Origin: Alisma plantago-aquatica
Lineage: Eukaryota > Streptophyta > Magnoliopsida > Alismatales > Alismataceae
Direction of reading: 5' to 3'
Assembly (NCBI GenBank): GCA_963693085.1
Contig: OY856411.1
Location: 64,663,001 to 64,727,000, forward strand
DNA: 64,000 nucleotides
Position numbers and translations under genes: made by a program. The notes below the pieces were generated by a model. The model was not told the origin of the DNA and made no database searches. It saw nothing but the letters and a program-made list of their open reading frames with translations. Positions 43,835-55,348 of the stretch are shown here, one piece after another; the stretch's first letter is position 1; each line of letters starts with the position of its first letter.

Positions 43835-44940
43835 TGGTATCAGATGGCTACGATCCTCCTTAATATCTCCCACCAACCCTAATGCCTCCCTAACCTTGCT
43901 CCGCACCACCTATCTCCGGCCTCTCCCCGCCGTCATCAGCCACTCCTCTCAATTTCCCATCCCTTCCCTTCCTCCATCCCACCCCCTCCTTCCTCCAACC
44001 TACCGCTCATGTCCCTCCTTTCTTCTCCCTAGCCACAACTGCCCACCAAATTTTATAACCCTATGGTTTAATTGGCTGGAACCAAAACTTATGGGAGATG
44101 TACACGTAGGGTTGGTAAAACAAGACCCGACGTGAATGATCTCACCTAAACCCAAAATTTTTAAGTGGGTTAGAGTCTCATGGTTTTTGACCCAGCCCAA
44201 CATTGACCCAAACTCGAAGAACTTGAAATTAATTTAGGGTTGGGTATCAGTTTGGACTTTAGAACAAAATTGACCTGATTGACCCAAAATTCACAATTAT
44301 ATACAAATATTAAAGTTTAAGACACCCAATGGCCTTTAAAATTACTAGTCCATCACTCATGAAGTTTATTTTGACAATTGTACATAGTTTTGTATTAGTT
44401 TGTATGATTTATTATACTAATTATTTTATGAATTTGTGTTTAAGACTCTCAAACAAACTATAATAAGCTTTATTTGTGTATCTCATTCACATTGTTAGTT
44501 TTTTTACATAGAAATTTGTTAATTATCAATGACTAGACAAATCATAGCATTTTTCTAAATTGTTGTCTTGGTATGAGTCAGACCGGATAGGCCCAAAAAA
44601 ATTTGTGTGTCAGGTTAGGGTCAAGGGTTTAGGGTCTAGCCAAAAAGTGTGGACCTAAAATGACCTGAAATAAAACCTGAACCCAAACCCGATTGCCACC
44701 CATATGTACATGATCAACCATTCATTGGTTTGAGATTGCCTCAGAACGAAGTGGCATACCAAGCGAGAACATGACCTGCTATGAGAATGGACAATCAGAA
44801 ATGTTATTTGGGGAGATACATGAAAGAGGAACAACTAGACATAATTTGGGAAAGACTAGATAAAGTTCCCAAGACTTGCTTTGCTACACTAGAGGACAAT
44901 CTTAGCATTTTTGACATCAATGCTCCAACTTAAGGGGGAG
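43835..44940 (+). mobile_element. Truncated copia C unit 2 (leader plus gene end)
   Basis: After the primer-binding site (43835) comes a C-rich leader, then a hAT-like insert (44107-44704), then a jump to the very end of pol. KVPKTCFATLEDNLSIFDIN is read around 44867-44922, and the polypurine run AAGGGGGAG at 44932-44940 precedes the third LTR. Nearly all coding sequence is gone. It shares an LTR with C at its left and with the next unit at its right. Confidence 0.65.
44107..44704. mobile_element. hAT-like transposon (TAGGG ends), copy 1
   Basis: The left end is TAGGGTTGGTAAAAC; the right end, read on the other strand, is TATGGGTGGCAATCGGG. Flanks TGTACACG and TGTACATG agree at 7 of 8. The TAGGGgTGGCAA end and 8 bp duplication are typical of nDart-like hAT elements. 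GACCC/GGGTT stretches lie near both ends. It has no transposase. The copy at 45406-46012 is its paralogue in the same host position. Confidence 0.7.
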
Positions 44941-45115
44941 TATTAATATATTTGATTTATGCTTTATTTTTATTGTGTGCTTTAGACTTGTATTGTCTTT
45001 ACCTTTTCTTTTATTCCATATTGCCTAATTCTATTTCTCATGCACTCTCTTATCCTACAAAAAAGAGTACCTTGTATTTTTTTGACACATCAAGTAAAGG
45101 TTTTCTTATTCTATA
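44941..45115 (+). repeat. Element C third LTR
   Basis: 175 bp, TATTAATATATTTG to TATTCTATA, followed by TGGTATCAGA at 45116. It is closely similar to 43657-43834. Confidence 0.75.
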
Positions 45116-46164
45116 TGGTATCAGACGACTACAATCCTCCTTAATCTCTCCCACCAACCCTAATGCTTCCCAAACCCTACTTCTAGTTGCCCCCCCAACC
45201 CACACCACCTATCTCTGCCCTCTCCCCACCGCCATCAACCACTCCTCTCAGTTGCCCATCCCCTCCCTTCCTCCAACCCACCACCCCCTTCCTCCAGCCC
45301 ACCTCCCTTGCCCATCCTTTTATCTTCCCTGCTACAGTCGCCCACCCGATTTTGAAACCATATGGTTCAATTGTCTGGAACTAAAACTCATGGGAGATGT
45401 ACATGTAGGGCTGGAAAAATATGACTCGACCCAAATGACCCCACCTAAACCCAAAATCTTTAAGCGAGTTAGGCTCTCAGCTTTTTCGACCCAACCTATA
45501 ATTGACCCAAGCTCGAAGAACTTGAATTTAATTTAGGGTTGGGTCTGGGTTTGGACTTTAGATCGAAATTGACCCGATGACCCAAAATTCAAAATTATAT
45601 TTTCAAATAAAATTACAAATACTAAAGTTTAAGACACACAATGGTCTTTAAAATTGCTTATCCATCAATCATGAAGTTTATTTTGACAATTGTACATAGT
45701 TTTGTATCGGTTTGTATGATTTATTATGCTAATTATTTTATGAATTTGTGTTTAAAACTCTCAAACAAACTACAATGAACTTTAATTGTGTGTCTCATTC
45801 ACATTGTTAGTTCTTTTACATTGAAATTTGTTAATTATAAATGACTAGGCATATCATAGAATTTTTTAAAATTGTTGTCTTTGTATTTGTATTTATGAGT
45901 CAGACCAGATAGACCCGAAAATATTTGTGCGTCAGGTTAGGGTCTAGACAAAAAGTGTGAACCTAAAATGACCGGAAACAAAACCTGAACCCAAACCCGA
46001 TTGTCACCCCTATGTACATGATCAACCATTCATTGGTCTTTAGATTGTCTCAGGACAAAGTGGAAAACCAAGTGAGAACAAGACCTGGTTTGAGAATGGA
46101 CAATTGCAAATGTTATTCAGAGAGGACACCTGAAAGGGGAACAACTAGACATGATTTGGGACAG
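45116..46164 (+). mobile_element. Truncated copia C unit 3 (leader with hAT copy)
   Basis: The layout repeats unit 2: primer-binding site, C-rich leader, hAT-like insert at 45406-46012, then about 150 bases similar to 44713-44860. At about 46165 the similarity ends (GGGACAGATAAAGG) and leader sequence of element F begins. Confidence 0.6.
45406..46012. mobile_element. hAT-like transposon (TAGGG ends), copy 2
   Basis: Perfect 8 bp flanks TGTACATG (45398-45405 and 46013-46020) bound the ends TAGGGCTGG and, on the other strand, TAGGGGTGACAATCGGG. The body aligns with copy 1 along its length. Since both copies sit at the same leader position, the duplication of the leader happened after the transposon inserted. 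Confidence 0.75.
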
Positions 46165-46540
46165 ATAAAGGTGGTGATTGTTGGCATTGGTTAACGCCTG
46201 CAGATAGATTAATAAAGATTGGATTTTAATGAAGGAGGAAGAAGAGAGGAGACAACTATGGAGGTCGAGATGATGCATGGCTAGCGATCAAGACAAGAAG
46301 AGACGATGGTCGCCCGTAGACGAAGGCTCTCTCTTTTTCTCCTTAGGTTAGGATCGATCCTCTGGTACCATGTGGAAAATATGATGGGGGGCTAATGGGA
46401 TGTTTTCTTATTTATAGATGACACACTCCTTTCCTATATATAGAAAAGGAAACAAGTACAAGGGAAGAGGACTTAACCCTAATGGGCCAAGACAATTAGG
46501 CCCATATGACATAATGAACTAAATAACAATAATTCTAACA
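46165..46540 (-). mobile_element. Copia element F: lone 5' LTR and leader
   Basis: On the minus strand an LTR (46371-46540) runs TGTTAGAATTATT to TTTTCCACA, directly followed by TGGTACCAGAG (46360-46370), a variant of the initiator tRNA-Met primer site. A TATATATAGG box lies at about 46432-46442 on the minus strand. The remaining 195 bases look like a leader. No gag or pol of F follows; the sequence changes to the C unit at 46164. Probably a truncated insertion. Confidence 0.6.
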
Positions 46541-47037
46541 TTTATGATATAGGTCATACTTGTCGTTTTTGTGATGTTGTGCACTCCATGACACTTGATC
46601 ATAAAGCAAACTAAAAAAAAAGTTGTATAGAGTAAGTTTACATCTAGTCGAGTCCTCAGTGCACACTATAGATGCTCCTTTTCCCAAAGATCTAATTTCC
46701 ATTGCTACTATTTTTACCTCTAATTGGATCACTAATATCCATGTATAAATACCACATTATGGATATTATACATGGACCACGCCTTTCAAACACTGTTGTT
46801 GGTAAGAAAGACTCAAATTGGAAGTCTTGGGTTTGCCTCTCTCTCTAGCCAGGGCGCAGGGGGACAGGAAAATTGGGACCGTGAACTTTTGTTAATTTGG
46901 TCTTAAGTTGTTTTTAGTCATTAATGGTGGAATAGGCGTAACATTTACGTCTGATTAAAGATTGTATCATAATTAACCATTCAAATAACAAAAACAATAG
47001 TGTCGGTCATAAAGTACCAATTATGAGATTTCAACAA
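46541..47037 (+). other. Possible copia gag scrap and unassigned spacer
   Basis: At 46555-46610 one + frame reads TCRFCDVVHSMTLDHKA, which might be a degraded zinc knuckle of a copia gag. The rest is unassigned. Confidence 0.25.
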
Positions 47038-47400
47038 GAAGAATGTAGCTGAAATGTGTATGTTGAGATGGATGTTTGAGAAGACAAGAAAAGATCGTTT
47101 GACAGATGATTGTATCAGGAAAAAAGTGGGGGTGGTGAGCATTAAGGACAAGTTAGGTGAGGGTAGGTTGAGATAGTGTGGACATGTGGAACGCTTGCCG
47201 ACTAACATGTCTATATGAAGAAATGTTATTGAGTCAAGCACAATTAAAAGGAGAGATAGGCCTAAACAAACCTGTAAAGAGCTTATAAATAGAGGTTTTG
47301 ATTCTTTACGTGTTGATCAGAATATGACCCATAATAGTGTTGATTGGAAAAGAAATATCCATGTAGCCAACCCCATGGATGGCATTGAGGCCCCAAAAAC
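47038..47400 (+). pseudogene. RTE-clade LINE C-terminal fragment
   Basis: The + strand reads EMCMLRWMFEKTRKDRLTDD, IRKKVGVVSIKDKLGEGRLR, a stop, CGHVERLPTN and further on KRRDRPKQTCKELI. This is the known tail of RTE-type LINE polyproteins, whose family pattern is mLRWmcG.TrkDrIrn..Ir..vGvapI..Km.e.RLRWfGHV.RRP. The Trp before FGHV is a TAG stop here. Only the end of the element is present, as expected for 5'-truncated LINEs. Confidence 0.75.
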
Positions 47401-47559
47401 ACTAGTTGTATGTGCAAAGAGCTCCAATTTGGTGGAAGGGCAAAACACTGGTGCAAGTGAAAGCGCACAACAATAAGAGAATAACTAACATACTGACATG
47501 AATCTGAACTGTTGTAAATGTGGTCAGAAACACTGCTTTTTGTTTTGAAAATAAAGTAC
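47401..47559. other. Tail of RTE fragment or spacer
   Basis: This may be the 3' untranslated end of the RTE fragment. There is no clear tail repeat. Confidence 0.3.
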
Positions 47560-47562
47560 TAA

Positions 47563-48035
47563 GGTTGTGTTTGGTACTTGGTGAAAAAATAGACAGTGAT
47601 GGGGAAGGGGTAGTGATGGGGAAGGGGATGGTGATAGGGAGGGGGAGGGTGATAGTGATGGGAAAATTGTTAAAATATATTGTTAACATGTGTGTGGTGA
47701 AAGGGTAATGATGGGAAAAAACTCAAAAAAATGTTGTTTGTGACATGGGTACAGGGACGAAGAGGGGGAAATTCTTTATAAAAATCATACGCAAGTAAAA
47801 AACTTATTTATTAGAAAGTGTTTTTTCAGAATGTTTTAATAACTAGTACAGTTTTGTAAGAAACTCTTTTCACCATGATTCACCATGCTTTTTCACGGGG
47901 ACCAAAACATTATCATTTCACCATGTGGATTCCCCATGGAATATTTTTCCTTCCATATCATCATGGTAAACAAACAACATTTTTTAGTTCACCGTCATTC
48001 CCCTCTCCATGATTCACCATGTAGCAAATGCAGCC
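47563..48035. mobile_element. Tourist/Harbinger-like MITE
   Basis: The ends are GGTTGTGTTTGGTACTTGG and, on the other strand, GGCTGCATTTGCTACATGG; over 23 bases 18 match. Both sides have TAA (47560-47562 and 48036-48038), the target duplication of the PIF/Harbinger group. The body has GGTGATGG and CCATGATTCACCATG repeats that pair across the element. No transposase. Confidence 0.75.
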
Positions 48036-48038
48036 TAA

Positions 48039-49081
48039 GGGCGACAACCTAAGATGTTTGGCAGGGAGGTCAGAAACACTTCTTTATTTGTGTCACACTT
48101 ATTGGTGTTGCTTCATCAAATTCTATGGTTGTGATGTCTATCACATTACATTTGTATTACCAGATAATGGTATTGTGTAATATCCTTTCCAATTTTCTAA
48201 GTAATTCAATTTCATGGATTTACGTTTGGACATAACAGAAGATTGCATTTGTCATCTGACGGAAAAAAGAGTTTCATGGTGGACAAAATATATACATGTT
48301 GCACTTCTCCCTCACCTTGTACCTATTTTCTCCCTCCTCCCTCTTTGACCATCTTCTCTCTCCTCAATCACACCCTTTTTAGAGCACATGGTGGGACTAC
48401 CACGTCCTTCTCTTGGCCTACAATCAACCACACTTTTCTCTTGTGTGCATTTACCCTATTCTTAAAAAAAATAATGATAAAAGGAGAACTAAGACAAGTG
48501 TGAACAAATAGTTTGATAAGAGTGTGATGTGTGTGCTGATTAGCATTGTCTTACAACTTAAATCCGTCATAAAAAACTGTTGATAAGCTAATTCCCTTAA
48601 AAATAGGATTTAGAATTATAATAACTCTATTTCTCAAAAACTCTTCAACCATAAAAACTAAGTCAAAACATTGTTGTCTCAAAGTTTGTATGTGCCTTAG
48701 TATGGTGTACGAAGAAATAAAAGTAAACTTTTGTGCACATTGATGAAACTCTCACCAATTGACAATGCTTCATTTTAATGACTATAAATATTCATGAAGT
48801 AAAAGGCAAGTCATCCATATAAGTTCTACAAGGTAAGAAAAATGAACAGGAAGTTGGAGCTAAGAGACAACTTCAGAAGAAGAAAAAAAGAATGAGGAAC
48901 TTATAAAATTCAAAGTATAACCGAGTAAGTCTAAGTAATATACCAAAGAATAAACATTGTTAAAATGAATAATTGGACCATGCGCTTTTCTTTGGATTGT
49001 ACTTTTTTGTTTAAATAACGATTGTGATTCAACATTGGAGAACAAACGATCAAGAGAGTTCTATATAAGTTATTCAATAAC
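48039..49081. other. AT-rich intergenic stretch
   Basis: No gene or transposon boundary is recognised. It ends at the target site of element D. Confidence 0.45.
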
Positions 49082-49086
49082 ATCTC

Positions 49087-49226
49087 TGTTAATATATATG
49101 TTCTGTTATTTCTATTTTGTTATTTTACATTATATTTGGACCTCTTTGTAATTGTCACATTACTATAAATATAAGGGTGCACACATTATGCAACCCTAAG
49201 ATCTCCAAATATCATTGTATTTCACA
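49087..49226 (+). repeat. Element D 5' LTR
   Basis: 140 bp, TGTTAATATATATG to TTTCACA. It has a TATAAATA box at 49164-49171. It is unusually short but identical in layout to the 3' copy. Confidence 0.9.
49164..49171 (+). promoter_or_regulatory. TATA box in element D LTR
   Basis: TATAAATA, conserved in the 3' LTR at 57125-57132. The start of transcription would lie near the LTR's right end. Confidence 0.6.
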
Positions 49227-49237
49227 TGGTATCAGAT
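49227..49237 (+). other. Element D primer-binding site
   Basis: TGGTATCAGAT follows the LTR with no gap; ten bases match the initiator tRNA-Met complement. Confidence 0.85.
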
Positions 49238-49822
49238 CGGGCCGATCCACCTTAAACCTAATCCCTCTCTCCACCAACCCTAGTCGCCGCAACCCCCCCT
49301 CTATTTTTTTTCATTGCTACAGTACTGCTACAGTACCTGCGCTACAGTACCACCGCTACAGTACCTCCACACCTCCGCAGCCCTCCATCCACCTCTAATC
49401 TCCTAATACCCGCCATCCTTGTGGCCTAATCCACCACATGCCCCTCCGTCTAGCTCCGTTTCTCTTTTTGAAATCTCAAAACAGCCTCGGTAACTTTCCA
49501 ATTCTGGCACGTTGACGGCGTATCGGGCTTCATCCTCTCTGTCTGCCTGCACCTCATGGTGGAGTGACTGATCCTCCATGTTGGCATAGGTTTTTTCTCT
49601 TCATCTGCTACCCCTACATGGTTTTTTTAAGATCCATGCGTGGATCTTCTACCTTCTACTACTAGTCCATGTATTGGACTTCTGCCTCTGACTGTTGACT
49701 ACTACTGTTGTGCCTGCTCTGTGCCTACTACTGCCTACCTGGATCCGTAGGTAGCCTTCTACTGCCTGTGCCTGACTACTGCTGTCTGCCTGTACCTCTA
49801 CATCTGCATCTGTTTCTTCCTG
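49238..49822 (+). other. Element D leader
   Basis: This untranslated leader holds several CTACAGTACC repeats at 49317-49368 (five closely spaced CTACAGTA units) and repeated ACTACTG/CTGCCTG stretches at 49660-49800. No frame is credible. Confidence 0.6.
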
Positions 49823-50590
49823 ATGGCGTCAACTCATGAAGATCTGCGACATCAGGTGACAATTGTGAAGTTGGATGGGCGAAACTACCAGCACAGGGTG
49901 TGCTCTATGCATATATTTGTTAAACCACAAGGAAAATGTCGCACCTGACGCGAGATCCACCACCCGTGCCTCCTGCAATAGCTGATTCGAATGATGTGAA
50001 AGCCTATGATGATTGGGTGAAGGACGACTCCACAGTCATGACATGGATTATGAGTAGTAGTGAGACCAAGATTAGAGTCACCTTATTATACCTACAAATG
50101 ATGAAGCAGATGTGGGATCAGCTTGCCAACACTTATTCACACAGTCAGAATCCCAAGAAGGTGTTTGACATCAACAAGCAGCTTAGCCTCCTGCGTTTCT
50201 CTGGATTTGATCTGACGGATTACTTTTCTACTTTTAAGGGACTGTGGGGGGAATTGGAAGCCTACCATTCCTTATCTACTGATTTGGCTACTATGCAACG
50301 ACAGCGACAGGAGTTGTAAGTAGTCCAGTTCATTTGTGGCCTACTTGATTTCTATGTAGGGGTGGTCGATCAGATTCTCACTAGTGATCTGCTGCCTACT
50401 CTACATACTGTCTTTCAGAGACTACATCGCTTTCCTGCATCGTCATCTGAGACTCCTACTGATACAGGGAAATCGACTGCTTTTGTTGCGATGTCTAGTC
50501 GTGGTCATGGCCATGGACGCAGTCGTTCATATGATGCTCGTCCTCCTCTTGGTGCTGACCGGGGGAGGAATTCTTCAGGTCATTGAGCAT
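49823..50590 (+). pseudogene. Element D gag
   Basis: The ATG at 49823 opens MASTHEDLRHQVTIVKLDGR, a typical beginning for this copia group. A frameshift near 49935 moves the frame to 49936-50319, where QMWDQLANTYSHSQNPKKVF and FSTFKGLWGELEAYHSL are clear UBN2/gag_3-type blocks. A TAA at 50317-50319 stands where a Gln codon is expected before VVQFICGLL. The frame then continues to DRGRNSSGH. A zinc knuckle remnant, FYNFYGWSNHVEDKCWE, lies just beyond near 50640-50690 with both first Cys changed to Tyr. Confidence 0.75.
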
Positions 50591-51170
50591 CCTCTGGACC
50601 TACTACTGCTACTGCTCATCCTCAGACTAGCCAACGCTTCTACAACTTCTATGGCTGGTCTAATCATGTTGAAGACAAGTGCTGGGAATAATACGGCAAG
50701 CCAGCTTGGGCCAATGCGGCCACTGATGCTACTACATCTTCTGAGACGTCTACCCAGCCTGATGCCCCAGATACTTCTACTGCTGACTTCATTCGCGCCG
50801 AGGTCGAGCGCCTGTTACTGGAGCGTACTGGCTCTTCATCTGCTGCTACCAATACGGGAGCACATGATGCGACATACTCTGGTTGTGACACTGCCTTCCT
50901 TTCTGCATCATCCTCTACTACTGGTAATACGAAATGGGTCATAGATTCGGGCACATCTTCTCATATTTTTGGGAATCGATCATTGTTCAAAAAATTATCT
51001 AGACCGACTACTAATTCCTCTGTTATGCTTGATGATGGCTCCAAGTCTACCATTTTCGGAATTGTAGACATTGTGTCTGATATTGTGCTGAAATCTACTC
51101 TATATGTGCCTCATTTTTCGTTGAATTTATTATTTGTTAAGCAAAATTTTGTGGAACTTGAACCATAGCC
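50591..51170 (+). pseudogene. Element D protease
   Basis: NTKWVIDSGTSSHIFGN around 50928-50976 carries the catalytic Asp-Ser-Gly of copia aspartic protease. VMLDDGSKSTIFGIVDI and LYVPHFSLNLLFVKQ complete the usual domain. The frame is open across the motif and ends in a TAG at 51166-51168. It would cleave Gag-Pol. Confidence 0.75.
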
Positions 51171-52372
51171 TGACTTTAGTACCTGGTTCATGTGTTTTTC
51201 AGGACCTTCGCATGAGGATGAAGATTGGTGGGGGGCATGAAGGCTCTGATGTCTTGTACTACCTGGACTATCTAAAAAAGTGGACAATGTGGCTCTGGCT
51301 TCTGCAGTATCTTCATCAGTATCGGCTCTACAGTGGCATTACAGACTTGGGCACCCATCATCTAAGAAATTGTGCCATATTGTACCTGATGTAGGAACAA
51401 ATGTGTTTCAATGTGAATCGTGTCATTTAGGCAAATAGACTAGGGTTGTTTATCCAAAACGTTCTCAGATTAGCAGTAAAAATGTTTTTGATCTTGTTCA
51501 TGCTGATGTATGGGGTCCTTGTCATGTCCCTAGCCTATCTGGAAACAAATATTTTATTCTATTCATTGATGATTTTTCTCGAGCCACATGGTTATTTCTT
51601 TTGAAGAGTAGATCTGAAGTATTGTCCACTATTAAATTCTTTTTTTCTGAGATGAAAACACAATATTCTATGCCTGTTAAATTTTTTAGAATGGATAAGA
51701 CACTTGAATTTGTTCAAAAAGATGTTGAGTTGTTTTGTAAATCCATTGACACTATCCACCAGAGTTCGTGTGCATACACACCTCAGCAGAATGGCACTGT
51801 AAAAAAAAAATAATAGACACTTACTAGAGGTTGCCAGAACTATTATGTTGCATGCTAATGTACCTTGGGGATTTTGGCCAGAAGCCATCTTGACTGCTTG
51901 TTTTCTAATAAATCGGATGCCTACTTCGGTAATTGGAAATAAAATACCTATGCAAATTCTGAATCCGGATAAACCTTTAATTACTATACCCCCTCGCATT
52001 TTTGGCTCTACATGCTTTGTAAAGTTGCTTGGCCCAATGCATGATAAACTATCTCCACGTGCTGAAAAATGTATTTTTTGGGGGTACTCTCGTACAAAGA
52101 AAGGGTACAGATGCTATATCCCAACTACTAAGAGATGGTTCACTAGCAGTGATGTTATCTTTTTTTATGGTACACCATACTACTCTACTCAAGGAGATAG
52201 TCTTCAGTCTGAGGTTATTACTTCTCCACTACCTATTACTAGTGATTGTGTTTCTAATGCCACTACTTCTGTACAACTGGCACCTCCTCTTATTGTTTAT
52301 CAGCGCAGGAATAGAGCTCAACCTGCACAAGATCCCCTGCAACCAAACCAATCTTCTCCTCCAGAAGGTTCT
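51171..52372 (+). pseudogene. Element D integrase
   Basis: YRLGHPSSKKLCHIV and FQCESCHLGK (51330-51436) form the pre-integrase HHCC zinc region, followed by TAG at 51436-51438 where Gln is expected. The core shows FDLVHADVWGP with the first Asp and FILFIDDFSRATWLF. FFRMDKTLEFV has the second Asp. YTPQQNGTVKKK has Lys in place of the catalytic Glu. The frame 51845-52435 holds the C-terminal part, FWPEAILTACFLINRMPTSV and FWGYSRTKKGYRCY. It ends at the solo LTR inserted after 52372. Confidence 0.82.
52368..52372. repeat. Target duplication GTTCT, copy 1
   Basis: GTTCT is repeated at 55344-55348. Removing one copy and the insert rejoins element D pol. Confidence 0.75.
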
Positions 52373-55343
52373 TGTAAAGAAGTGAAATCAATCCACCTCT
52401 CTACTAATAATAATGGTAAACAAAATCCAATTTAGATAGCAGCGGAAGATAAAATTTTGACTATATTCAATTTAAATAAAGTGTACATAAAAATTTCCCC
52501 AATATGGGTGTACGTGCTTTATACAAAATGAGGATCTAAGTAGAGGGAAATCTAGACTACTCCAGTCTTGTCTCCAAGAAACATCTCCATCAACTGAGTC
52601 CAAGCCAAAACCTAAGATCTTCCTTGTCTTGTCCATCACCTTGCTCAGCACCTGGCTGGTTGGGAAAGCACCCAGCAAAAAGGGGAAAGAAAATAAGGTA
52701 TGTGTCACTAAACTATACTAAAGGTGAAAAGAAAAATATAATAAGTAAATCAGGCTAGGGATTCATCATAAGATGAGACATCAAGAGTATGAGGCTTTAT
52801 TTAATGAAACTTGCCAATAATAAAAGTAAATAAAGGATTTGCATGTAAATCAATATGTCTACCTAACTAAGTAGGGTTGAGGCACCTACCGGACCTCTAA
52901 CCTTAGGTGAGGGGAGAATAAGACATTCCTAGTCACCTATAATATTATGGGGAGAAATACACACATTCCCCTAGGGCGATTTTATACATGCCCTCTGTGG
53001 GTGGTTGTACATAAGTACCTCTACTTTACAATTAAATAGAACATATAACTACATGCTAGCAAAAGAGTTATGGCAAGATTAATCAAAGATTAACATAACA
53101 TGGCAGTGGGGTATAAAAACCCAAGTAAGATAATACTACAACTGATTTTGAGGCATAAATAAATTAGATTTCAAGAATCATGAATTTGGTCAGATTAAGA
53201 CTCATTAGGAAACATGGGTAATGGTATAAAATTTTCCCAACTGAAGGAGGTAGATGCACATACATAGCACATACATAAAGATGGTTGGCACATATATAAA
53301 TATGGATTGTACATACATAAATATGATTTGCACATACATAAATATGGTTTGCACATACCTCTTACTTAGAGTCCTATTAACCTCTTTTCCAAACCTTTTG
53401 TTGAAATCAAGGTCCACTTGTCCTATTTCCAATTTCATATTCATGTATTAGAATAATATATATACATTAAAGAGTTAAAACCCTAATATATGAAATTTTT
53501 ACACAAAAACTCAATTTAGACTTCAAAAATATAACCACTGACTTAGTTAGGTTTTTCTGATTAAGAAAACATATAATTTTGCATATTTTGGAGTTATGAA
53601 GGTTAAAGTGTATTTTTGATGATTTTTAGGTATTTAATTCATTTTTTAAAAACTCTTTTCGAAAAAACTGAAAGACAATACTTGGAAATATTTTTATTAA
53701 AAATAACATGTTTTTATGAGTTTATAACATATTTTACTTTCATTTTTGGACAAACGAATCAAAAGTTATGAATTATTGAAAATCGACCGACTAGAAATCG
53801 ACACATCGTCAATTTTTAACATAAGATCTTGAGTTTTAAGTATGTAATAAGTAATATATGGGAAGGGGGCTATGAAGATCACACCTAGGGAAGATAATAA
53901 GGTCCAAACAGCAAGGATCATGAGCTTATAAGCTCTGGTTGCTCCAAGCTTAGCTCCTTTCTTGAACAAAGATCTCCTTCTCAACCTAGAACCCTAGCAA
54001 AAGAGCATGGAGATGAGATGTTTTAGGGTTTTTAGTGGAGTTTTATCATGGAAGGTCATGGTTACGACCTAGAGGAAGGTTTGATAAATACTATCAACAT
54101 AAAAATAGGGAAGGAACGGAGGATTCTTACTAGTTTTGGTTGAAATCACCAAGGAGGAGCTTAAGAAACCCTAATAGAGCAATTTGGAAACCATATGAGC
54201 CTTCTTCACCAAGGTAGGCCCCTTTTATTACCTTGGGTCAGAAACTTCATGGACAAAAACACAAGGAACTATTCTCTAAGCTAGAGGAAAGAAAAGGAGA
54301 CCAAGAGTTTCGAATTTGTGAGTTGGGAAAGGGGTATGTATGGCTATTTATAGAAAAAGTTCAAGCATGAGGTGTTTTATGGTACTTTCCATGTGTCTTT
54401 AGCCTAGGGCTTCATGGTTTTGCAAGTGGACACCTCATGGAGGCTCTAAAATATCTAAGGTCAGTTTTTGGACGTTTCTAGGCCATCCCAACCGACCTCC
54501 ATAAAGGAAATAACCTCATTGGTCGATGGCTTCTAAAGATAAGCTCACTTAAAAAAAAAACCTAAAATGCCCTTGAAAGCAATACCATCAAACCAAGGTG
54601 AAACTATGTACTCCCATTGTTTTAGAATTCGAGAATGGTAAGGTGGTATCTAATTATTATAATATATGTGATAATTTGCAAAGAAAACCTCTCAATTGGG
54701 TAAATTGCATAAAAGTCCATAATGTACCCAAAATTGCATAACTCACACAAACAACATCCAAATTGGACCAAACATTATCCACAAGTTATATTTGATGTGT
54801 AGAATATTAATATGCCATTATTTATATATTTTTAAGTTATATAATCACATTATTTATTACTTATGCCTTTTACTCATTTTCTCTCTCCTAAACTTATCCT
54901 AATATTTCAAGGAGTCCAAATTAGAAGAAATTTGACATGTAGGCTAATTTTGATATGTAGATTTTGAATTTGAAGTTTGTTTCTTATTTTGAGACTTTTT
55001 TATGAGATATTTCATATGGCCCATTAACAACCCATTATCTAAATTATTTATCCAATTAAATTTCTCATCTTTATGTTACTACCAAAATGGGTTATGTGGC
55101 ATATTTTATGTTTTCAAATCACATCAAAAGTTAGATTAAGATTTAGAGCACTTAATTATGGTAATTAAGCTTTCAATGAGGTATTTGTGCATAAAGCCTT
55201 CCATCGGTATAATTAGTGAATAAATGTCCACTAAACCACTATAAATTCCACTAATTAAGCATAAATGAATAAAGGATAGAAATCAAAGGAAAAGATGAAA
55301 GAGAGGATCAAAAGATGAAATGTCCAAATTTTGGTATGTTATA
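52373..55343 (-). mobile_element. Probable solo LTR of a gypsy element inside D
   Basis: This 2971 bp insert is bounded by GTTCT on both sides. The ends are TGTAAAG and TGTTATA; if the last C mutated to T, the ends would be TGTAA...TTACA. No RT, gag or primer-binding site is inside. In minus sense its start (TATAACATACCAAAATTTGG) and a CTTCCGCT stretch near the far end resemble Del/Tekay-type LTRs. Solo LTRs arise when the two LTRs of an element recombine. The frames inside (for example at 53205-53444, made of CATACATAAA repeats) are not genes. Confidence 0.6.
53255..53365. repeat. GCACATACATAAATATG minisatellite
   Basis: A CACATACATAAATATGGTT-like unit repeats about five times with a period near 22-24 bases. 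It lies inside the solo LTR and makes the repeated Thr-Tyr-Ile frames. Confidence 0.8.
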
Positions 55344-55348
55344 GTTCT
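55344..55348. repeat. Target duplication GTTCT, copy 2
   Basis: Matches 52368-52372 exactly. Confidence 0.75.

Noticed and set aside
53205..53451. Frames with repeated Met-Tyr-Val or Thr-Tyr-Ile units on both strands
   Set aside because: They come from a 22-24 bp minisatellite inside the solo LTR.
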